Assembly (NCBI GenBank): GCA_964551925.1 | Contig: CAZKFA010000035.1 | Location: forward strand, 1 to 17,505 | Direction: 5' to 3' | From: CAZKFA01 sp964551925 | GTDB lineage: Bacteria; Cyanobacteriota; Vampirovibrionia; LMEP-6097 | DNA: 17,505 nucleotides | In this document: piece after piece, positions 12,941 to 17,505 of the stretch | Layout of the letters: the number at the start of each line of letters is the position of its first letter | Numbering within the stretch: position 1 is the first letter of the stretch | Program-made: the position numbers and the translations under genes | Notes under the pieces: model-generated | What the model saw: the letters and a program-made list of their open reading frames with translations, nothing else | Told to the model about the DNA's origin: nothing | Databases searched by the model: none

Positions 12941-13774
12941 ATGAATTTACTAGAAACAATTAATACTGATAAGAAAGAATTTTATGCAACTCATGTATTT
13001 CATGAAAGGCAGATGAATTCTTGTCCTATTGGTTGTGAGGGTTGTGCTGTTTCTGCGAGTACTTCTAAAAAAGGAGCTATGGCTTATACTGATTTGCTTG
13101 CGTTTTATCAAGATGCAGCTAGGCATGAAGTCTCTTTGAGAATCACGAAGGTAGAGGGTTATGATCCAGTTTTTGTTAATTATATAGACAATGCTGAAAT
13201 ACCTTTTGCACAATCTTTAGTTGATGCTGTAGATCTTGGACATCAGATTATTACTCCAGTTTGTACTACCGGTTCATGGAAGGCAAAGAGAACTCTATGG
13301 CAGTTAGAGGAGCTTGGTAAACTTTCTAATAAATATCGTTATTATCGTTACCCTTCTGGAGCTGAAGGTTATGCTTACAGCCTCTCTGTTCCAAGAGAGA
13401 TACGTCCCTTTGCTGCTGGGCGTTATAACTATGAGGAGCACGTGGCTAAGTTAAGTACTGATATTGATTTGCTGACTGTTAATGGTGATTTAGATGTCTT
13501 ACTTTACTTTAATAGTAATCTTGAGAATGATTACAATACCGCTGTTAATTTGGAAGCTGATTTATTAAGTAGGATCCCAGTTGATAGATTATCCCGAGTG
13601 CGAATGTTAATTACAGATTTTAATTCTTCGACGTTGCCAGAATCATGTTTTCGTTATGCAAATAGTATTCTGATTACTGATGAGGGTTTTGTGAATATTA
13701 ATCAGAGAAATTTAGAGTGGGATGAGAATAATATTATTAGCAAAACTACTGCTGATAATTTACTCAAAGTTTGA
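12941..13774 (+). CDS. Radical-SAM-like protein, short and divergent
   Basis: A 277-aa protein. The motif CPIGCEGC (28-35) has the CxxxCxxC spacing of radical SAM enzymes, which bind a 4Fe-4S cluster and cleave S-adenosylmethionine. The order after it also fits that fold: a helix (about 50-62), strand SLRITKVEGYDP at the place of the usual GGEP segment, helix SLVDAVDLGHQ, strand ITPVCTTGSW like the usual TNG strand, then SLSVPREIRPFAAGRYNYEEHV. The GGEP motif itself is replaced, and there is no SPASM or other extra cysteine cluster (only Cys108 and Cys236 remain), so the substrate cannot be guessed. The stop lies 5 nt before the membrane-protein ATG. No Shine-Dalgarno site is present; a TACAAT at 12916-12921 might be a -10 box. 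An alternative is a non-SAM iron-sulfur protein. Confidence 0.66.
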   Translation: MNLLETINTDKKEFYATHVFHERQMNSCPIGCEGCAVSASTSKKGAMAYTDLLAFYQDAARHEVSLRITKVEGYDPVFVNYIDNAEIPFAQSLVDAVDLGHQIITPVCTTGSWKAKRTLWQLEELGKLSNKYRYYRYPSGAEGYAYSLSVPREIRPFAAGRYNYEEHVAKLSTDIDLLTVNGDLDVLLYFNSNLENDYNTAVNLEADLLSRIPVDRLSRVRMLITDFNSSTLPESCFRYANSILITDEGFVNINQRNLEWDENNIISKTTADNLLKV

Positions 13775-13779
13775 AGTTG

Positions 13780-14361
13780 ATGTTCAAGCAGATAATCTCT
13801 GATGCACTTAATGTGATTTCTAGTCCTAGTAAGGCTTTTAAGAATGTTTTGACAAGAGATATAAGTGTGGATTTGAAGACTATCATTCCTTTTATTGTTT
13901 TTATGCACACGTATTATATTTGTTTGCCATCTTATTGGTTATTCTTTAATGTGCTTGCAGCAATACTTTTCTTTATTCTTATTGGTACCGCATATTATTT
14001 CTCGCAAGAAATCACATTAGTCTATAAAGAAGATGCTGATGACAAGTTCTTTTATAAACTTGCTTATGCTTTGAGTCTTGCTAATGTACCAGCTTTGGGG
14101 CTTAATCTTCTAAATAATTTAGTGAATCTGTTGATTCATAAATCAATTCTGGTTGCTTTGTTTTATGCCAGTGTATTTAATTTATTGATAGTATTGTTGT
14201 CTTTGATTTATCCTTTGAAGTTAATTGCAATACTGTTAAATAAAAAACATAACATCAGGCTAGTTATTGAAACCTGGTTGAGGAGCTTTATTCGCAGCTG
14301 CCAGGAATGGTTTGGTTTCAAAGCCTGTCAAGAAATGTTCGCAGACTATTGCGAGAATTAA
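13780..14361 (+). CDS. Integral membrane protein, possibly Yip1-like
   Basis: A 193-aa protein. After a short cytoplasmic start with a pattern common in Yip1-type proteins (SPSKAFKNV), it has about four to five hydrophobic segments: about residues 36-52, 54-74, 92-115, and one or two between 120 and 155. A basic C-terminal tail carries three aromatic or cysteine-rich positions (SCQEWFGFKACQEMF). I recognise only the general topology; Yip1 membership is a guess. A TTG in frame at 13771 overlaps the upstream stop, but the ATG at 13780 is the better start. The 5-nt gap to the radical-SAM-like gene indicates co-transcription. Its stop overlaps that of the convergent UppS-like gene. Confidence 0.72.
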   Translation: MFKQIISDALNVISSPSKAFKNVLTRDISVDLKTIIPFIVFMHTYYICLPSYWLFFNVLAAILFFILIGTAYYFSQEITLVYKEDADDKFFYKLAYALSLANVPALGLNLLNNLVNLLIHKSILVALFYASVFNLLIVLLSLIYPLKLIAILLNKKHNIRLVIETWLRSFIRSCQEWFGFKACQEMFADYCEN

Positions 14362-14807
14362 GCTCCAAAATTTCTTTGTCTTAATTGGTAATCACTGATA
14401 GCTGTTTCCAAATTATTTAGAGTAATTTTGGTATCTTTAATAAAATAAATCTCTGCGTAAGCAGCTGATGTAATAACGGTATTGTTTAAATTTGCATCAC
14501 CAAATTTGATGATTAAATCTAGATCCTCGGCTTTAATATTATTCTGAGAATTACTCAGTGCTATTTCTTTGATTGCCGTAAGTGTCTCTTTCCGTCCTTG
14601 ATTGAGTTTCTTGATTCTAATGTTTTTAGCTTGATAATTGGGTTCGTTGTTGGTGAATAGTTGCAGGGTTTTTAATTCGTACTTATCAAAAATTAATTCT
14701 AGTAAGGCTATAGTATCTTCATTGATATTTTCAATAATGATTGCAAGATGAGCTAGTTGATTAAACTGTTGCTTAGTGTCTTGATGAGCGGTTTGTGCTT
14801 GTGTCAT
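14358..14807 (-). CDS. Truncated cis-prenyltransferase (UppS)-like protein, probably catalytically inactive
   Basis: A 149-aa protein whose ends resemble undecaprenyl diphosphate synthase (about 250 aa). HLAIIIENINEDT (20-32) lines up with the UppS start HVAIIMDGNGRWA, ELKTLQLFTNNEP (44-56) with GIKYLTLYAFSTENW, and EDLDLIIKFGDANLNN plus AAYAEIYF, ending in AISDYQLRQRNFGA (94-149), lines up with the DLLIRTGGE.RLSN, WQ.AYAELYF and final RxRRFGG part. The catalytic Asp of DGNGRW is Glu26, the GNGRW residues are absent, the IRTGGE.R segment is IKFGDANLN, and about 100 central residues are missing. A working enzyme is therefore unlikely. It overlaps the antiporter stop as ATGA, so it is translationally coupled to it. 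Inference: a regulatory or partner subunit, as inactive cis-prenyltransferase subunits serve in eukaryotes. Relationship to UppS is by eye. Confidence 0.6.
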   Translation of the reverse strand: MTQAQTAHQDTKQQFNQLAHLAIIIENINEDTIALLELIFDKYELKTLQLFTNNEPNYQAKNIRIKKLNQGRKETLTAIKEIALSNSQNNIKAEDLDLIIKFGDANLNNTVITSAAYAEIYFIKDTKITLNNLETAISDYQLRQRNFGA

Positions 14808-16006
14808 TTTTTGATTAATAGGTTTAGTACTGGCGGCGCGACTAATGTTGTTAAGATTACCATAATGATGGTGATTGCATAGATCTCATCATTGACAACG
14901 CCTATTGACTTACCAACTGTTGCAAAAATCAATCCAACTTCACCTCTAGGAGCCATGCCTATACCAATGACCCACCGATTAATAGGAGTCTTTGATGTAA
15001 ATGCCCAGCCGCAAATTAACTTACCGACAATGGCAATAGCTGTGATTGCAAGTGAGGCACTAAGGACTTCCATATTAGCAAAGACACTTAGGTCAACTTT
15101 CATGCCGGTAAGTACAAAAAATATCGGCACAAAAAAATAACTTATAGGTCTAATGTAATCCTCAATTGAGGTTTGAGAATCAAATGGTTTGAAGTGTAAG
15201 TCTTCTAGAACTAATCCTGCAGCAAAGGCTCCAACAATTGGAGCGAGTCCTGAAAGGTTAGCAAGGTAGGAGCCTGTAAAGCAGATAGTGAGTGCCACTA
15301 CGAGCATCATGCCAGGCAGTTTAAATACAGAGATGAGTTTAATAGTTCTTTTGGCGAGTAACCCACCTAACAATAACGATATAAAAACAAAGCCAAAGGC
15401 TTTTGAGGATACTGTAATAATATTGCCAACATCTAAAGTGCCAGATACAGCAAGTGCACTAACAATGGCAAGTATAATTAAACCTAGGATATCATCAATA
15501 ACAGCGGCTCCAAGTACTATGCGCGCCTCTTCTGTTTTGATGAAATTAAGATCCTTAAACACTCTTGCTGTGATGCCGACAGAGGTCGCTGTTAGTATTG
15601 CGCCCATGAATATTTTTTGAATAGTCGTTAGATCAGTGAGTATGCTACCTACAACCAGATATCCAAGCAGAAAAGGTGTAATAACGCCAACAATAGCTAC
15701 TAATAAAGAGCGGCTGCCGACGGCTAACATTTCTGTGATTTTTGACTCTAGCCCAACTTCAAATAATAAGATTATTACTCCAAGCCCAGCAAGCACTTCT
15801 ATAGTGTGTTCGGTTTTGATAAATTCTAGGCAGGTATAGTTAAGAAGAACTAAATTACCTGCAACTATACCAGCCACCAATTCACCAAGGACTGCTGGCT
15901 GTCCTAGTCTTTCCATGATGATGGCACCAAGCTTGGCTGCGACCATGATTACGATTAATCCTAATAGGACTGGTACTACTGGGTCGCTCTGTAGATTCTC
16001 GGTCAT
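14804..16006 (-). CDS. CPA2-family cation/proton antiporter (NapA/KefB-like)
   Basis: A 400-aa membrane protein with about 12-13 hydrophobic helices over its whole length, exchanging Na+ or K+ for protons across the cytoplasmic membrane. Family signatures are LGQPAVLGELVAGIVAGN near the N-terminus, LLFEVGLE, TSVGITARVFKDL, AAVIDDILGLI (the DD pair, as in the electrogenic NapA type), PIVGAFAAGLVL, VPIFFVLTGMKVDL, and MAPRGEVGLIFA near the end. No C-terminal TrkA-N domain is attached. An in-frame ATG at 16051 would add 15 residues. I chose 16006 because TATAAT stands 7 nt before it and the added residues form no helix; neither start has a good Shine-Dalgarno site. It heads a two-gene unit with the UppS-like gene and is divergent from tuf. 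Confidence 0.9.
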   Translation of the reverse strand: MTENLQSDPVVPVLLGLIVIMVAAKLGAIIMERLGQPAVLGELVAGIVAGNLVLLNYTCLEFIKTEHTIEVLAGLGVIILLFEVGLESKITEMLAVGSRSLLVAIVGVITPFLLGYLVVGSILTDLTTIQKIFMGAILTATSVGITARVFKDLNFIKTEEARIVLGAAVIDDILGLIILAIVSALAVSGTLDVGNIITVSSKAFGFVFISLLLGGLLAKRTIKLISVFKLPGMMLVVALTICFTGSYLANLSGLAPIVGAFAAGLVLEDLHFKPFDSQTSIEDYIRPISYFFVPIFFVLTGMKVDLSVFANMEVLSASLAITAIAIVGKLICGWAFTSKTPINRWVIGIGMAPRGEVGLIFATVGKSIGVVNDEIYAITIIMVILTTLVAPPVLNLLIKK

Positions 16007-16013
16007 GCAGATA

Positions 16014-16019
16014 ATTATA
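16014..16019 (-). promoter_or_regulatory. TATAAT box 7 nt before the antiporter start
   Basis: A perfect TATAAT on the minus strand, followed by TATCTGC and the ATG at 16006. The spacing equals that at asd and the FliO-like gene, which suggests a leaderless transcript. No convincing -35 box lies 16-18 bp upstream. Confidence 0.42.
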
Positions 16020-16214
16020 GGTGATTTTCTCGACTTAAGTAGGTTCAACATAAAATCTCATGGTGTTTGTATTAGATCTCTTACAAAACTTCGTTTTTTA
16101 TAAACCTAAAGATTTAAGCCAAAATTAATCAAATACTTATGATTATCTAGGTGCTTTCTGATAGTATTGAAGTGTTTATTGGCCCTATTGGGTCCATGCT
16201 TTATTGTAAAAAAA

Positions 16215-16220
16215 AGAGGA
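16215..16220 (+). promoter_or_regulatory. Shine-Dalgarno site of tuf
   Basis: AGAGGA, in an A-rich run, ends 7 nt before the ATG at 16228. Upstream, 16180-16196 form a small imperfect hairpin (TGG.CC, TATT-type loop, GG.CCA) of unknown meaning. Confidence 0.75.
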
Positions 16221-16227
16221 AATATTA

Positions 16228-17445
16228 ATGGCAAGAGAAAAATATAATCGTAGTAAACCGAATGTAAACGTTGGAACAATTGGACACGTTGACCACGGTA
16301 AAACAACTTTGACAGCATCTATCTGTACAGTACTAGCTGTTTCTGGAAAGGCGCAAGCTAAGAAATATGATGAGATCGATGCTGCTCCAGAAGAGAAAGC
16401 TCGTGGTATCACTATTAACACAGCTCACGTTGAGTATGAATCTGATACACGTCACTATGCTCACGTAGACTGTCCTGGTCACGCTGACTATATTAAGAAC
16501 ATGATTACTGGTGCAGCGCAGATGGATGGAGCGATACTTGTAGTATCTGCTGCTGATGGTCCTATGCCTCAAACTCGTGAACACATCCTTCTTGCTCGTC
16601 AAGTTGGCGTACCGCATATCGTTGTGTTTATGAATAAGTGCGACATGGTTGATGATGAAGAGTTGTTAGAGCTTGTAGAAATGGAAACCAGAGAATTACT
16701 TTCTAAGTATGAATTCGATGGTGACAACATTACTATCATCAAAGGTTCAGCATTGAAGGCTCTTGAGTACGTTGGAGCAAATCCTACTGCTAAAAGAGGC
16801 GATGATAAATGGGTAGATAAAATTTTGGATCTAGTTGATGCCATAGATGCTACTATTCCAACACCTGAGCGTGATAAGGACAAAGCTTTCTTGATGGCTG
16901 TTGAGGATGTGTTTACGATCACTGGTCGTGGAACTGTTGCTACAGGCAGAGTTGAGAGAGGTACTATTAAAGTTGGTGATGAAGTTGAGATTATTGGATT
17001 GCATCCAGAATCTAAGAAGACTGTTGTTACTGGTTGTGAGATGTTCCGTAAGACACTTGATGTAGTTGAAGCTGGTGATAATGCTGGTGTACTTCTACGT
17101 GGTGTTGATAGAGAAGGTATTGAGCGTGGTCAAGTAATTGCTAAGCCTGGTTCAATTAAGCCACACACTAAATTCGTTGGTAGCGTTTACGTTCTAACCA
17201 AAGAAGAAGGCGGACGTCATACTCCATTCTTCAAAGGTTACCGCCCGCAGTTCTACATCAGAACTACAGACGTTACTGGTAACGTTATTCTTCCTGATGG
17301 AGTTGAGATGGTTATGCCTGGAGACAACATTGAAATGAATATCGAATTGATCCAACCAGTTGCGATCGAAGAAGGTATGAGATTCGCTATCCGTGAGGGT
17401 GGTAAGACTGTTGGAGCTGGTGTTGTAGCTTCCATTGTTCAGTAG
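16228..17445 (+). CDS. tuf: Translation elongation factor Tu
   Basis: A 405-aa GTPase that delivers aminoacyl-tRNA to the ribosome. G1 is GHVDHGKT (19-26), G2 includes RGITINT with Thr62 (59-65), G3 is DCPGH with catalytic His85 (81-85), G4 is NKCD (136-139), and G5 is SAL (174-176). Domains 2 and 3 follow in full to GAGVVASIVQ. The length is between the E. coli (394) and cyanobacterial (about 409) proteins; the insert around ANPTAKRGDDKWV resembles that of Cyanobacteria. No fusA or ribosomal-protein gene precedes it: the divergent antiporter does. An intrinsic terminator follows directly, so the gene is probably transcribed alone, unlike its usual place in the str operon. Confidence 0.99.
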   Translation: MAREKYNRSKPNVNVGTIGHVDHGKTTLTASICTVLAVSGKAQAKKYDEIDAAPEEKARGITINTAHVEYESDTRHYAHVDCPGHADYIKNMITGAAQMDGAILVVSAADGPMPQTREHILLARQVGVPHIVVFMNKCDMVDDEELLELVEMETRELLSKYEFDGDNITIIKGSALKALEYVGANPTAKRGDDKWVDKILDLVDAIDATIPTPERDKDKAFLMAVEDVFTITGRGTVATGRVERGTIKVGDEVEIIGLHPESKKTVVTGCEMFRKTLDVVEAGDNAGVLLRGVDREGIERGQVIAKPGSIKPHTKFVGSVYVLTKEEGGRHTPFFKGYRPQFYIRTTDVTGNVILPDGVEMVMPGDNIEMNIELIQPVAIEEGMRFAIREGGKTVGAGVVASIVQ

Positions 17446-17472
17446 TAATATTTCATTACTTTGAAAATTTAC

Positions 17473-17504
17473 AAGAGCCCTGCGTAAGTGGGGCTCTTTT
17501 TTTG
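17473..17504 (+). terminator. Intrinsic terminator of tuf
   Basis: AAGAGCCC (17473-17480) pairs perfectly with GGGCTCTT (17491-17498), with T-G pairing possible inside the 10-nt loop. The T run follows at once (17497-17503). It lies 28 nt after the tuf stop codon and is the only classic Rho-independent terminator I see in the window. Confidence 0.95.
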
Positions 17505-17505
17505 T

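Overview
The window looks like a piece of a low-GC bacterial chromosome from a scaffolded assembly; it contains one run of 100 N. Best guess for the organism is a non-photosynthetic relative of Cyanobacteria (Melainabacteria / Vampirovibrionia, for example a flagellated Caenarcaniphilales or Gastranaerophilales type). The main reason is the block asd, then dapA, then an RNase J gene on one strand, a neighbourhood I know from Cyanobacteria. The low GC content and flagellar genes fit this lineage. The placement is an inference and was not checked by any search.

Layout. Positions 1-663 hold a tRNA-Thr(UGU) on the minus strand, cut by the N run 4 nt before its 5' end, then a repeat-rich stretch with a second copy of the tRNA 5' end, and a tRNA-Val(GAC) on the plus strand. 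Positions 766-3378 encode a large secreted fibre-like protein with YadA/tail-fibre-type repeats and a C1q-like C-terminal domain. Positions 3478-5574 form a tight plus-strand group: a FliN/FliY-type flagellar switch protein, a SAM-dependent methyltransferase and a FliO-like membrane protein. Convergent to it is a PhoX-like Tat lipoprotein (5594-7261, minus). The divergent gap 7262-7437 carries a compact nested-palindrome element that resembles a MITE.

Positions 7438-11219 carry asd, dapA and rnj (first steps of lysine/diaminopimelate synthesis plus RNA processing), followed by class II fructose-bisphosphate aldolase with its own Shine-Dalgarno site (11328-12371). A 108-aa unknown protein converges on the aldolase with overlapping stop codons. 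Positions 12941-14361 hold a short radical-SAM-like protein and a membrane protein. Convergent to these is a minus-strand pair, a CPA2-type cation/proton antiporter translationally coupled to a truncated, apparently inactive relative of undecaprenyl diphosphate synthase. Divergent from the pair is tuf (EF-Tu), which ends in a strong intrinsic terminator at the window edge.

Three things stand out. First, several genes lack a Shine-Dalgarno site and instead have a TANANT hexamer 6-8 nt before the ATG, which suggests leaderless transcripts, while tuf, fba, fliN and the 108-aa gene have purine-rich ribosome sites. Second, a cis-prenyltransferase-like pseudoenzyme is coupled to an antiporter. Third, a palindromic element sits between the PhoX-like gene and asd.
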